Shown: one piece after another, positions 46,607 to 57,877 of the stretch
Layout: each line of letters begins with the position of its first letter
Position numbering within the stretch: the stretch's first letter is position 1
Translations under genes and position numbers: made by a program
Source: Escallonia rubra
Taxonomy: Eukaryota > Streptophyta > Magnoliopsida > Escalloniales > Escalloniaceae
DNA: 64,000 nt
Assembly (NCBI GenBank): GCA_033065855.1
Contig: JAVXUO010002229.1
Coordinates: forward strand, 1 to 64,000
Direction: 5' to 3'
Notes under the pieces: generated by a model
What the model saw: only the letters and a program-made list of their open reading frames with translations
Databases searched by the model: none
What the model was told of the DNA's origin: nothing

Positions 46607-48127
46607 GGGAGGTTTCTCAAGGGGTAAAGCTAAAGACTTTCCGGTTAGGATAATTAAAAACTACTGTCCGAGCCCTAATTGTGATAACTGTTATTCGTAG
46701 GTATTCTTCGAATTTCTTATAGCCATTGTCAAATATGGAGACATATAATTAACATCAGCATGCTAATATCCTGAAAAACCCTAACATTGAACTTGTATCG
46801 GTTGTTTGGAAATCGTATCCATGCTCAACTTGTATCACATGCTGAGCAAATTCGATAAATTATTTGTATTTGTTCTTCAGAATTGTTATGCCTGAATTCG
46901 ATAATTGTTCGCAATCTTTCTTGCTATTTGTTGCAATTACTATGAATTATGAGTGATGAATTATATCAGTATGCTTAATTGTTGTTGAAATCTTAATTTT
47001 TCTTGTCATGTGCATTCAACTTGGTGCTTATTTTATTGCACGTTAAGCAGTGAATTTTTTGTTGATTTTGTGACTGATTGTTACTGTGTTGACCTAGGAA
47101 TCTGTTCCATGGGGAGGCGGTATAAGGCTGGTTTGTTACTACTTCTTACAGCGAAGTAGGCTAGTTCCTTGATCGACGAAGAGGGCTAGTTATTATCGTG
47201 CATCATGTATGTGTACAACTGCGCATTGCCAGAATGGCCTTGCAATTGCTCAGGATCAACATCTTGGAATCTGATTATACTGTATCTGACAATGACTATT
47301 TTTCTTACATTGTATCTTACGATGACTGTTTTGGAACAATGTTCAAATGAAGGTATGGTTATCTGACTGAGGACATTGGGTTAAAACTCTTCCCCATACT
47401 GTGATTAAATCGTTTGTGTTGGTATGAAAACATTTCCCTATTCCCCTTGACGTATCTGTATTTGTGTCGAAACCCTTTGAAAAATCATTTTTGTGGCTTG
47501 AAACTGATCTTCAAACAATTGTTTCGATATATGGTTATGACTGTTAATGTTCGTTAGAAACTAAGGTAATTGCCAATGTTTGATTTGGTGTCAGCCTGTC
47601 GTCGTTTTTGGTATATACTTAGAACTGATTATGGTTGTTTTGGAAAATTTCTAAAATGTGCATGATTGTTGAAATGTTTCGAGACATTATCCGCGGTTGA
47701 ATTCAAGTCATTTTGTAATCGTTTTGGTTGTCCCTAGAACGACCTTACTGAGCTCTCAAAAGCCCACCCTTTGTTTAGTTCCATTCTGCAGGTAATGCTC
47801 AGTTGTAGAACGCTTGGGAATGGGTTTAGAGTCTATGTGAGATTTCGGTGAGCCCACCACTGCTGTGAAGTAAGACCCATGTGTGGGTCAGTACTATTAG
47901 CTGCTTTGTAAGGAACCTAAATTGAGTTTTAGAAGTTTTGAGTTATAAGACTAGCTTAAGTTAAAGTTCTTTTTTGACTGTACATATTTTCAAGTATGTG
48001 AGTTGATGTCTAGTTAGAATTTTGAAGTATGTGTCAGTGGATTGAATTTGATAGGTTTCATATGAAGTGGTAAGTTAACGTTCCGAGAGTTCGGGGCGAT
48101 AGAGCTCCGGATTTCTGGGATGTTATA
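46105..48127 (+). repeat. 3' LTR of the nested retrotransposon
   Basis: Matches the 5' LTR from GCACTAATTTCGAGCAATG to GGGATGTTATA. Contains a GA microsatellite (46567-46602) and a G run (46518-46535) absent or shorter in the other LTR. Confidence 0.82.
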
Positions 48128-48897
48128 CTTGAGGATTCTACTCCCCCAAAAATCCGGAATAGTCACAAGTTTTTCTCGTACTTTAAGGTTAGTTATCATG
48201 TATAGTAGGCGTGAAATAACATTAGAAATAAGTACTCTTATTTAACTATTTGTAATGTTGTTACGAGCAATAATAGGACTGCATGGGGGCAATGGATGGA
48301 ACTCACGTTCGTGCTAAGGTTCCCCAAGATATTCAAGGGAGGTTTCGTGGTCGAAAGGTGGGAACGACACAAAATGTCTTATGCGCCATCAACTTTGATT
48401 TGAAATTCACTTATGTACTCGCGGGATGGGAAGGAAGTGCGCATGACTCTCGTATTGTAACTAATGCACTTTTGAGGCCGAGAGATTTAAGCATTCCTGA
48501 AGGTATTAATAGAAGTTAGAATATTTCAGTTATTTCTAACAAGTTAACAAGTACTTTGCCTTAAGTAATATATGTTTATACATATTTGCAAGAAAATACT
48601 ATCTTGGAGATGCTGGTTATGGTACCAAAAATGGGATTCTCTCTCTTTATCGTGGTGTTCGTTATCATTTGGAAGAGTTTAGTGTGCATCCACCTCAAGA
48701 TGAAAGAAGGGCTTTACAACTTCTGTCACGCTTCTTTGCGAACAACTATTGAAAGAGGTTTTGGAGTATTGAAGGGTTTTCGTGTGTTAGATGATGTTCC
48801 ACATTGGTTATTCAAAAGACAAGTGGATGTAGTACTCACATGTTGTATCATTCATAACTACATTATGGGTGTGGATCCGAATGACCAAATTACTTGA
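48128..48897 (+). pseudogene. Harbinger transposase, C-terminal DDE nuclease part
   Basis: It resumes with EDSTPPKIRNSHKFFSYFK, splices (GT at 48188, AG at 48276) into DCMGAMDGTHV and QNVLCAINFDLKFTYVLAGW with EGSAHDSRI. A second intron near 48505-48588 precedes YYLGDAGYGT. After a one-base shift at about 48705 come IERGFGVLKGFRVL and CCIIHNYI. All three acidic residues of the DDE_Tnp_4 nuclease can be seen (DGTH, AHDS, ERGFG). Only the retrotransposon and one frameshift separate this copy from an intact frame. Confidence 0.9.
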
Positions 48898-49397
48898 GAT
48901 GTTATTCGAGATATAGAATCCCAACGGCAAAGTGGACGAGAACAAACACGACGAGAGCCAACTCAACGGGAGGAGAAGGGAGAACATATAGAATAGGCAA
49001 TGAAAAGGGACCATATAGCAAGGGAAATATGGAATGATTATCTTTTTTTTAGGGGGGGGGGGGGGGGGGGGGTTGTTTAAGAATCTGTTTATTTACTTTT
49101 ATCTTGTGACGTTTTTTAATGTACTTGTTTTTTTGCTAAGAATATGTATGTAAATTGGATAAGGTCGTTGTATCGTTTATAGACTTTTTTTTATGATGAT
49201 TTTATCATATTTATACTATTCTCTTTCTATGTAATCTTTAGCATACGATTATTGATAATTTTATCATTTTTTTCGTGGGTTGTCCAAACAGCGGAAAATG
49301 AAATTCAGAAAAACATTTTTAGGAGATTGCTATTTCCCGGAAAGTATTTTCCTAAAGGAGTTTTTCGTGAAGCATTTTCCATGAAACAAACAGGGCC

Positions 49398-49870
49398 TAA
49401 GTGTTGGGACCAAACTCCCCCTATCTTTTCTAAGCGTAGGAGGGTGAACTTTCTGTCCCTTTGTCGACCACATTACGTAGCAGAGGATGGAGTAGAATGC
49501 AAATTTAGCCCCCGTTTTTGGTAAGTATTGGGACCAAACTCGCCCTTTTTTCTAAGTGTAGGAGGGTGAACTTTCTATCACCTTATCCGCCTCATCCTGT
49601 AACGTACAATGGAGTATAATGCAAATTTAGCTCCTGTTCTTTTGACTAAATGTTGGGACAAACTCCCCCTTTTTTCTTCTTCTAAGTGTTGTAGGGTGAA
49701 CTTTCTATCCCCTCGTCTGCCACATTATCTAGTGGACGATAGAGAAGATTGCTTGTTTAGACCCCATTTTTTCACTAAGTGTTAGGACCAAACTCCACCT
49801 TTTTTTCTTCAAAGTTAGAAGGGTGAACTTTCTGTCCCATTGTCCACCACATTATGTAGCGGACGACTGG
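49398..49870. repeat. About 120-bp tandem repeat, 4 copies, each with a B-type palindrome
   Basis: Each unit runs TAAGTGTTGGGACCAAACTC, a T-rich spacer, AGGGTGAACTTTCT, a palindrome (49463, 49585, 49715, 49842) and TTTAGCCCC. The piece before the Harbinger (37052-37116) is the preceding unit. They form the middle repeats of MULE B, between the 3' ends of its two genes. Confidence 0.87.
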
Positions 49871-50099
49871 AAATAATTCTAACTCTGCACCTCCCCCTCC
49901 CTCACCCCCACACCCAAACTTGACAAATTTAGCATGGTCAGTTAACCTGTTGAGACAGTACAAGAGTACATTAAGTTTGAGATGGTAAAAAAAAATTGTG
50001 AATAAGACAATGTTACATCTAAATTGATTATTAATACAAGAAAATTTAATTACAAAGTCAATAACTCAAATACTTAGGCTTAACAAAAAGAAGACTACA

Positions 50100-52030
50100 T
50101 AGACTAAAGGTCCGGTTCTTCATCTTCGGACTCATCTTGCAAACCCCCTGGACTTATCCCTAGTGCCTTGTAATGGTTCCCTTGTCATGGTTGGTCATTT
50201 TGTTGCATAATGTACACTTTCTCAGCTTCTTAGGTGCGGTTGCTTGTTCAACAGAGCTCTTCATCCATTTAAATCTCTTTTGACCTTTCAATTGCGATAT
50301 AATTGGATCCAAAGGTCGGATAACATTGTCGTTTTTCTCAACTGCATCCTCTTATTTTGATCCTTGTGTAAGAATGCTACCAAAGTCTTCCGCATTGCTA
50401 GCTGAAGCTACTTTAAATTCGTCGATGATGGGATCTTACTCTAGCACTAGATTGCAGAGATATTTATATCCAACCATTCTAGAAAAAATCCTTTACAAAC
50501 AAATGGGTGAACATTGTTACCAGATGATTATACGTGATGTCTCCGATTCTTCATAATCAGTATATGAATACTCTGGAAAGGTAATGGTACCATGTAACAT
50601 GTTTGCAACTTTAGTCCACTGTGGCAAGACGAGGTGCTCAGGGATTTGCTTGATATTCTTGAGTGAAAACCGCAGAATGTATCGACACAACATACCAGAG
50701 AACTCTAACTTCATGTCGACACATGTTACGGTATCCGTCTATGTGTCATGGTAGACAGTATACAGTCTATGCACTTTCTTAGGGGCGAGGTTGTTCGTCA
50801 AGGAATAAACTTTGGATTCACGTGTGCTCTCTACAGTCACCTTGTGTATATTGTATCATCCCGATTTCTGTAACTTTTCTTGGTATTGTCTGAACATCTC
50901 TTGTGTATGGACTTTTGCACTATTCACCTCCAATTGGTTCTCAAGTAGCTTTCTTCTTTGTTTCTACATGCTAGCAACATTCCTACCCTTTCTTTCACGA
51001 ATGTCTGGGCAACCGCTTTTCTGACATTTATGACATAATTCTTCAAATTCGTAGTTGCAACTACATAGCGACCCAACATGGCATTCGTAGATTCACTCTT
51101 GCCAGTCATGCTCATTCTTGCATCAAAATACCTTCTTAATGTTAACCCCGATCCATTTTTCTTCAAGTTCATAAAATGATTGGAGCCAGTAGTTGTCTTA
51201 TAATGAGCAATCCTCATAATTTTTCCATCTCTCTTCAAACTTCTTGAAGTTAACGACTTGTTAACGCACCGGTCAAAATCATTTTTAAAGTTGGGATAAT
51301 TTGCATACATGTGATGTAGATGTTCATGGTATTTGTTGCTTATGTGCCAAGTGCACAAGTTGTGTCGAGTCTCTGGGAAGGCGGTAGCAATAACATCCTT
51401 CATTGTCGAATCTTGATTGGTGATGATAACTTTGGATGCTTTGAAGTTCATTGCTTCTAGCCATCTTTGAAACAATCATACAAAAGAACTTTCAATCTCA
51501 TCCCTTAACAATGCGAACCAAAACATGATGGAGTGATAGTGACGATTAATGCCTGTGAAAGGAGTGAAAGGCATTGAATGCTTGTTTGTATGGTAGGTGG
51601 TGTCAAAAGTCATAGCATTCTAAAATTTTTTATAAGCATGTCTACAATGCCCGTCAGCCTAAAAAATTGTCGCAACTCGGTGCTCGTCGTCAAGACTAAA
51701 GTTGTATGTAAACCCCGAGTCCTTCATTTGCATCTGCTTCAATAGGCTTATTGTGGCTTGAGCATCACTGATGTTAAACGCGTCTCGTTTGTGGGTTAAG
51801 ACCGTGTTACGAACGTCTCCCTGATTGAAATTCAATTTTTGAATTCCTACAGTCTGTTCAGCAAGAACATTAACAATGTCGATAGGTTCTATCTGTGTTG
51901 CACTCATTGTATGAATTAGGCTCCTTGCAACAATGTTCATCTTCTTGTGTTGATGCATCTGACTCACTTTTGAAGGCATTACTAACAGGTGATTGTGCGT
52001 TAATTCTAACCTACTAATATCCCAATGATG
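50100..52030 (-). pseudogene. MULE/FAR1-type transposase of MULE B, broken
   Basis: Minus strand, in order: DAFNISDAQATISLLKQMQ and GFTYNFSLDDEHRVATIF (51760-51660); MTFDTTYHTNKHSMPF with catalytic Asp intact; FALLRDEIESSFV, a stop, LFQRWLEAMNFKASKVIITN, then HNLCTWHISNKYHEHL and SESTNAMLGRYV. At about 50730-50600 a SWIM-like segment reads TCVDMKLEFSGMLCRYIL and LPQWTKVA, with the last His changed to Tyr. A leader exon with splice donor lies at about 52770-52630. Full-length members are about 700 residues. There are several stops, so it is inactive, but it is less decayed than the A copy at the first catalytic residue. Confidence 0.87.
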
Positions 52031-52778
52031 TTATTTGGATTTATAGCTTAAAACATCTTGACATTACAATCTGTGCGCGCAAAGTAGTCACGTCTTCGGG
52101 CCGCATGTCCCACTTCATCATCACCATCATCATCACTGAAATCTTTGTCTTTTTACGATGGTTTTCTACCCCAATGACACTTATATAACTGTGAGCATAT
52201 ATTTATTGTTATGGTACTTGTTCTAGTGGTCTTGATTCTAATGCCAAAATCAAAATCAACTCTCAGTGAGTACGTTCAAAAACATTCTTCGGATTCTTTC
52301 GATGTTTGAAATATTCACCTAAGATAATGATCACTAGTATCTAGTGGTGTGTTTGAGCTTGCTCTAAAATCGAACATTGTAAAACAAGACCTATGAAGAA
52401 ACAACTTATGTTTTAGTTTCAAATTGTTACATTTTTCAAGCATAAAAATCAATTAAAGATTATAACATCTAATTTAACAAACAAATGAAAATTTAAAAAA
52501 GAGTTTAATAATTTAGACATGCCATATACAACAACAAAAAAATTCAAAAAAATATAAACTTCACTGTGCTACCCATAACTTTCCTAAATTAGGACATATA
52601 CACCAACAAGCCATTGAAATCACAAACTTACTTTACTTGAGTGAAGCTTGGAACTTGGTAGCTTAGAGCTTGGAACTTGAAGGGCTTGAAGGGAGCTGAA
52701 TATGAAGGAAAGTGGAGCTCAATGGAGAGGCAAAAAGATGTTGAAGAAGGAAGAATAGCCGACAATTAGGGCTTTTTG

Positions 52779-55559
52779 TGTAATACCCCGTTCCGTTTAG
52801 GGAGAATCCTAGAATTTTACTTAATTGCGGCGGTTGTGGTATATACATTAATTGGAGTCTTTAGTGACCATTATCGCCAGCTGTATTGATTATAACCTTT
52901 AGCGACAATTTAGAAGCTCTTAAGTTGCAAATTAATGAGGTGGGGGGATTGGAACGGCCAAAATTTTATTTAGTTGAAAAAGCTTTGTTTTAAACCTTAA
53001 TATAGAATTAATTATGGTCTTTTAAGAGAGTGGGTGAAATAAGAATAATAGCTAAGTGTGAGGGAGTTTTTAGAAGTTTTTCAGTCTAGGGCAACTTTAT
53101 ATAAAAGAGGTCTTAAAAGGGCAGCCGTCTAAGAGAAATCTGCCCACCCCCCTTTACGTAAAGGCGAGAGAGGAAGAGAGAGAGAAGAAACAAGGCTAGG
53201 GCAAGGAGAAATTCAAGATAATAAAATCCATAAACTCTCTTTTTAGTTTAGCGATAAATTTGGATGTTATATACGTTTTTGGTGTGAGATTGGTAGCTTT
53301 TGTGTGTGTATTGATGTGGGCGTGTTTGAGAAGAAGGCTTCTATAGAGTAGTATAAGAGTGGGTTAGGTTTTCATCACATCTCCTTTATTTCAAATCCAA
53401 TTGAGATGAATTTGAACTTTCTAAAAACATCATTGAGATGCCTTTAACTCTTTTGTTTTGAATTTTCTCAGTATCCCACGTTTGTACTTCGAAAAATGAC
53501 CTTAAAATCAATTCACTATAGCAGTCCAGAATTTTTTTATTTCTCGCAGCCACTTTAATTTATCATAGAAAATTCATTTCTCATGGGTGTTTTGTGAAAT
53601 TTACATTTCTAGAAACCAAAGAAAGTCTTTATCAACTTTGTTGTTTTGAGTTTTCTAAGATTCGTAGTATTTTGACTCCAAAATAACCATTGAACAAAAT
53701 TGGTCTGCACAGAGATATGATGTTTCTATTAGCCAATTCAATTTGCTATAGAGAAGTCATTACTCAATGAATTTTATGAACCTTATATTTTTGAAAACCT
53801 TAGAAAGTCTACTTTGACTTTTTAATTTTTAGTTTTTTAAGATTCGTCATGTTTCTGCCTGAAAATGGTCAACGTACAAAACTAGGATTTGCTGAAAATT
53901 GTTGTTTCTAGAATTACTTACCAATACATTGCCAAAATCTTTTAAGCTATTATTGAGCATATTTAGGCAAAATGTGAAACCAAAACTCCCCTTATTTTTG
54001 TGTAACCTTCAATGTAGAATTTTCTAAGATTTTTCTGGGCATGCAAAGGGCCTGGAATGATTTTATTTTGAAAATAGGTTTTTGAATTAATTGGCATAGT
54101 AAACGAAATTATTTTTAGCCAACAAATTTAAAGTGATTGATCTTATTGAGATGCTTGAGTATATGAAATTTTGTAGCATTCCAGTGCCGTTTTATATACT
54201 TTTGAAATAGGATCCATAGCGCTCAATTTAAGGAGCGAATTAGGGTTCCGAAAGGAAAATTCCAAGAAAAGGTCCTTTTTGTCCAAAAAAATCCACCTAG
54301 TCGTTTAAAAGAGTGTTTTGAGTTATTTTGGGGGGTGTAGTGCTATGTTAAGCATTGGGGTATTTTGATAATTTGGCACAAGCCCGAGGGCATTTTTGGT
54401 AATTTCACGTACTTGGGAGAAATTTAGCAGCTAGGCATGATTGAACGGCAATAAAAACATACGTATGGTATGGTTTATTGTTTAGATTTTGATAAACAAG
54501 AGTTAGGACAGGCTTGGGAACTAGAACCAGAACCACTTAGCTATCTAGTTAAGTACTCCTGCCATGTTCTTCCATAAGTTCCATTTGCAAAATATATAAG
54601 CGTATACCTGATTTAATCAATGAAAGTTTTGAAGTTCTTGAACTGCATATGTTTCATGTTAAATCATTTGATGAGAAATTGAGTTAAAATACTTCCATGG
54701 ACTGTTATGTGAATAATTGATTTACTCTGGGTACATGTTGAATAAGATGGTGAATTTGACTTAATTAATTGTTGTGCCCCATATCTAACAGGGGAAAGTT
54801 GGTTTCGGGCCCTGGTCAACGGGGCTTGTACGTGGATGCACAATACTGTTGCTTGTGGTTCGCCCTTGTGTCCACATAATTATTTGTCCCGGGTGTATGA
54901 AGGATTTCAGACCGTAGTCAGGGGGCTCGTACACTAATCGCAGCACACCTAAATTGTGTTATCTATGATGGATGCAAATGAATTTTTTGATGTTGTGCTT
55001 CGAATTGAGAATTCTTTGTGCAAGTAAATACATAATGAAGAAATATTTATTTGATGGTAATATTGAAATCTGAATTGAAAAAGAAAACCCATGGCATGTT
55101 TTGAAATCTTCAAACCTATTTTGGGAACATGGTTTGTGTACTTGCTGGGCTTTCGCTCATTCCGTTTTAGGTGGTGGCCTAGGAGAGACGGATCCTTATG
55201 AGCAACACGAAGAAGGGGCGCCCAATGAGGACCATTAGAATAATAAAGTTCTATTGATTTGAGAATTTTTAGTTTTCTAGTAGTTTTTATGGATGAACTA
55301 TTATGAGGAACTTGTCTCCTCGAATTCCTTTGTAAATGTCATTGACATGTAAGGGAGAGTTTTTAATTGGATTACTGATGAACTTTTAAGTGAGGCTCTT
55401 AATGGCCAATTTAGTTTTTTTTATTTTTATTTTAGTAAGCTGGATTGAAATTTGAGTACAGTTTGTAGTAGGCCTGGAAGAGCCCTGGTGAAAACTTAGT
55501 GGGTCTGCGGCCGATCTTGGGTCTGACTCATGGGCTCACCGTAGGTTCGGAGTGTCACA
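52779..55559 (+). mobile_element. Solo LTR, Tekay/Del-like
   Basis: Begins TGTAATACCCCG, ends GGAGTGTCACA, and has a perfect 5-bp target duplication TTTTG (52774-52778, 55560-55564). 2781 bp with no second LTR, so it arose by recombination between two LTRs. It sits beside the 5' leader of the MULE B transposase and separates it from the right end of the element. Confidence 0.93.
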
Positions 55560-55740
55560 TTTTGGATATAAAATGCCCGTCTGCCACATTATGTAGTGGA
55601 TAAGAGTTGATTTGACGTGTTTTCAGCAACTTTTCGTCCGCTACATAATGTAGTTGGACGGACACTAATTCACTAGCAAACAACAGCGTCAGGGGCAGTT
55701 TCGTCAAGGGGAACGCCTGGTACATAATGTAGCGGATGAC

Positions 55741-55744
<4 letters not shown>

Positions 55745-55787
<43 letters not shown>
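55745..55787. repeat. AT microsatellite
   Basis: An uninterrupted AT dinucleotide run at the same relative place as the AT-rich array following the C-end module at 60849. Confidence 0.95.
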
Positions 55788-55788
<1 letters not shown>

Positions 55789-55984
55789 GAGCTGATCTAT
55801 TGCTCGCGCTAGCAAATGGAGTTAAGTTGCCAGCGCGATCTGTGGACGATCCAGATCTTTTTTTTGCATTTTTTAAAAAATCGTCCACTACATAATGTAG
55901 CGGACGATTTTTTTGATGAAATTGCCCTTCAATATCCATATGTTATATTTTCCAAAATATCATCCTCTACATAATGTAGCGGAC

Positions 55985-56930
55985 AATATTTTGGAAACAC
56001 AACCCACGTTCAATCTCACCTCTCACTTTTCTCTCTCTTTAGAAAAAAAACCCCTCTCTGTCTCTATCTCTCTCTCTATCTCCCTCTGTTCATCGCTAGC
56101 ACCTTTATCTCCCCAACCCCAGATTTATCATCATCTGTAGCCTTGGCATCGCCGTCGTAGCCTCGACATCACCCAAAGCCGCCATAGCCTCGGCGTCACC
56201 GCCACTAGGCGGGTGGGGAAAGCTACCGCTTTGTAGCTAGACAGCTCCGCTTCCGGCGACGACAGAGGAAGGAAGCAATCCATCTGCTGTGGCAACCCCA
56301 TTTGCTTTGGAGTTGCTCTCCGATAGACTCTGAAGCACCCCCAGGAACGCTACCGCGCATTTTCGAAATAAGATCGAGAAAAGTTGATGTGTGGTCCGTT
56401 GATCTGACGTTGATGAGCGGTGGTGCTCAGCGATGGCACGGTAATGGGTATGATGTTATGGTGGTGGGTGCATGTGGGTGGTAGTGCGGTGGCGGTGGTT
56501 ATGGGTGGTAAAACATAAACCCATTTGGAATTTTTAGAATTTTGAAACTTAATTCTTCATCTCCTCTCTACCTCTCTCTGTTTAGATTAGTTATTTATCT
56601 TGAATAGAGGTTTGGGATGGCGGAGGTTTGAATGGTGGTGGTTCGGGGAGGCAGAGGTTCGGATGGTGGTGGTGGTGATGGGTTTAGTGGCGGTGGCGAA
56701 ATGGTGGTGGTTGTGGGTTCATTTGAGTTTAATTTTTGTTGGCTCGGAAACAACAGAGTTGTGACAGTGCTACGGGCCTGGTTGTTTGAACATTTTCTTC
56801 ATCCCTTTGAGAAGCTTTTTGCACTTGAATTTTTTGTGGAACTCCATTGCCTTTTCTAGAAGAGCACGCAATAGAACAAACAGAAAACAAATAGAACACA
56901 GTGTGCCTTTACAGACTCTGTTGATTTTTC
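55985..56930 (+). other. GC-rich leader-like segment between palindromes, origin unknown
   Basis: A CT-rich leader (56025-56095), then GC-rich coding-like sequence and GGTGGTGG repeats. Open frames have no recognised motif. The layout suggests captured host 5' sequence, as in Pack-MULEs, but I cannot name a source gene. Confidence 0.35.
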
Positions 56931-57412
56931 CCTAAGATACGTCCGCTACATTATGTAGCGTACAGATACTATACTCACATAATATAAGGCACTCAATTGG
57001 GGGTTGAGGGGTACTTTTGTCAAAAATCTGTCTGCTACATAATGTAGCGAATGGACTTTTGATGCCAAGGAAAGTGGGTTCGTACCTACGTGGAGGTACC
57101 ACAAAGGCTGCAGTCCGAGTCAGCTTCCAAGTATGCAAAGTGAGAGACAGCAAGGACGGAGTAAGGGCTGAGAGCAAGGCTTCCCAGACAGGCCGTGAGG
57201 AGTGGCAGTGCTGCGGAGACGAGGCTGAGACGAACAGGGCCGGCAGTCGATAGTCCAAGTCAAGGTCCGAGTCGCGGTCCAATGATACGGTCCAAAATTA
57301 TGTCCAATTTTGTGTTTCTCTCTCTAGAATCCAAGAGCTCTCAAATTCTAGAGTGAGAAAGTGAATTTTGTGAGAATGAAGAAGAAGTCCCTTTTTGAGT
57401 TGTAAAGTTCAC

Positions 57413-57420
57413 TATTTATA
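57413..57420 (-). promoter_or_regulatory. LTR TATA box (minus strand)
   Basis: The minus strand reads TATAAATA, followed by a leader with Asn/Lys-poor CT-rich sequence. It lies about 360 bases from the LTR 3' end and downstream of all minisatellites, as a U3 promoter would. Confidence 0.6.
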
Positions 57421-57877
57421 GGAAACAGGGTGCTTATGTCATAAAGTGCCACATATCGTCCCCTGGGAGTGACACGTCACCAGGGGGTCCCAAAATACCG
57501 GTTCTCCGTTGGACTGCCGGTTCCCAAATTCGTGTTGCCTGCCTCGCACAGCGTCGCTCTACCTGTCTGAGAAGACTGACCACACTGCGGTAGCATGATC
57601 AGAGTAAGCCCGTTGCCCCAGCCACCAATCCAAGCCTTTACTGAATCCCATGAGGTGCGTCAGGAGACGCGCGGAGAACCTGACAGCGGTGAGGGTTACC
57701 CCTGTAGCCAACTGCCAGGCGGACTAGGCGCGATGCCCTCCGAGGACCTGCTCTCGTCCCGGAGTGAGCCGGGGGTCATTGTCCTGGTGGTGTTGACGAT
57801 CGACAGTATCATGAGTGGACATAGTCACAGCTCGGTGCTCAGAGTCCGCTGTGAGGGGTCCTCGTGCCGGAGCCCTC

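Larger units (their letters stand above)
40587..48127 (+). mobile_element. Tekay/Del-like LTR retrotransposon, pol deleted, inside Harbinger
   Basis: LTRs 40587-42666 and about 46105-48127 are about 2.05 kb direct repeats, very similar over their length (both end CTGGGATRTTATA). Right after the left LTR is a perfect primer binding site. gag and part of protease are present; RT, RNase H and integrase are missing. The left start TGTGACCC is chosen for its TG; the equivalent bases and the polypurine tract before the right LTR are lost, and no clean 5-bp duplication is visible (the site may read TCTGA/CTTGA). Confidence 0.82.
37117..49397 (+). mobile_element. PIF/Harbinger element, about 3.3 kb before nested insertions
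   Basis: TAA target duplications (37114-37116, 49398-49400) flank ends AGCCCTGTTTGTTTCATG and complement GGCCCTGTTTGTTTCATG. The plus strand codes a HARBI1-like transposase in two parts (40112-40558 and 48128-48897). Removing the element restores a MULE B repeat unit (CACTAAGTGTTGGGACC-like), which proves the insertion. The Myb-like second protein of autonomous Harbingers is not seen. Two insertions lie inside: a TIR element (37284-38672) and an LTR retrotransposon (40587-48127). 38673-40111 holds leader and AT-rich sequence with no recognised gene. Confidence 0.92.
55579..57053. repeat. Right palindrome cluster of MULE B (7 copies)
   Basis: Units at 55579, 55636, 55714, 55881, 55963, 56941 and 57030. 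The unit at 55881-55907 is a near-perfect inverted repeat, TCGTCCACTACAT-A-ATGTAGCGGACGA arms with one mismatch. It is the same motif as the left and middle clusters. Confidence 0.88.
34200..57059. mobile_element. MULE B: Mutator-like element with PMD gene and transposase, heavily interrupted
   Basis: Both ends and the middle carry the palindrome CCGCTACATTATGTAGCGG. A PMD gene (36012-36850, plus) and a MULE transposase (52030-50100, minus) converge on the middle repeats, repeating the layout of MULE A. A terminal module (GCGCTGGCAACTT..GCGAGCAA) is forward at 34607 and reversed at 55800-55845, as expected for long inverted ends. Insertions: Harbinger (37117-49397) and a solo LTR (52779-55559). 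Sequence beyond 55860 up to 57059 repeats the palindromes and may be part of the same end or of a neighbouring copy that continues at 60733. Exact limits are not resolved. Confidence 0.68.
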
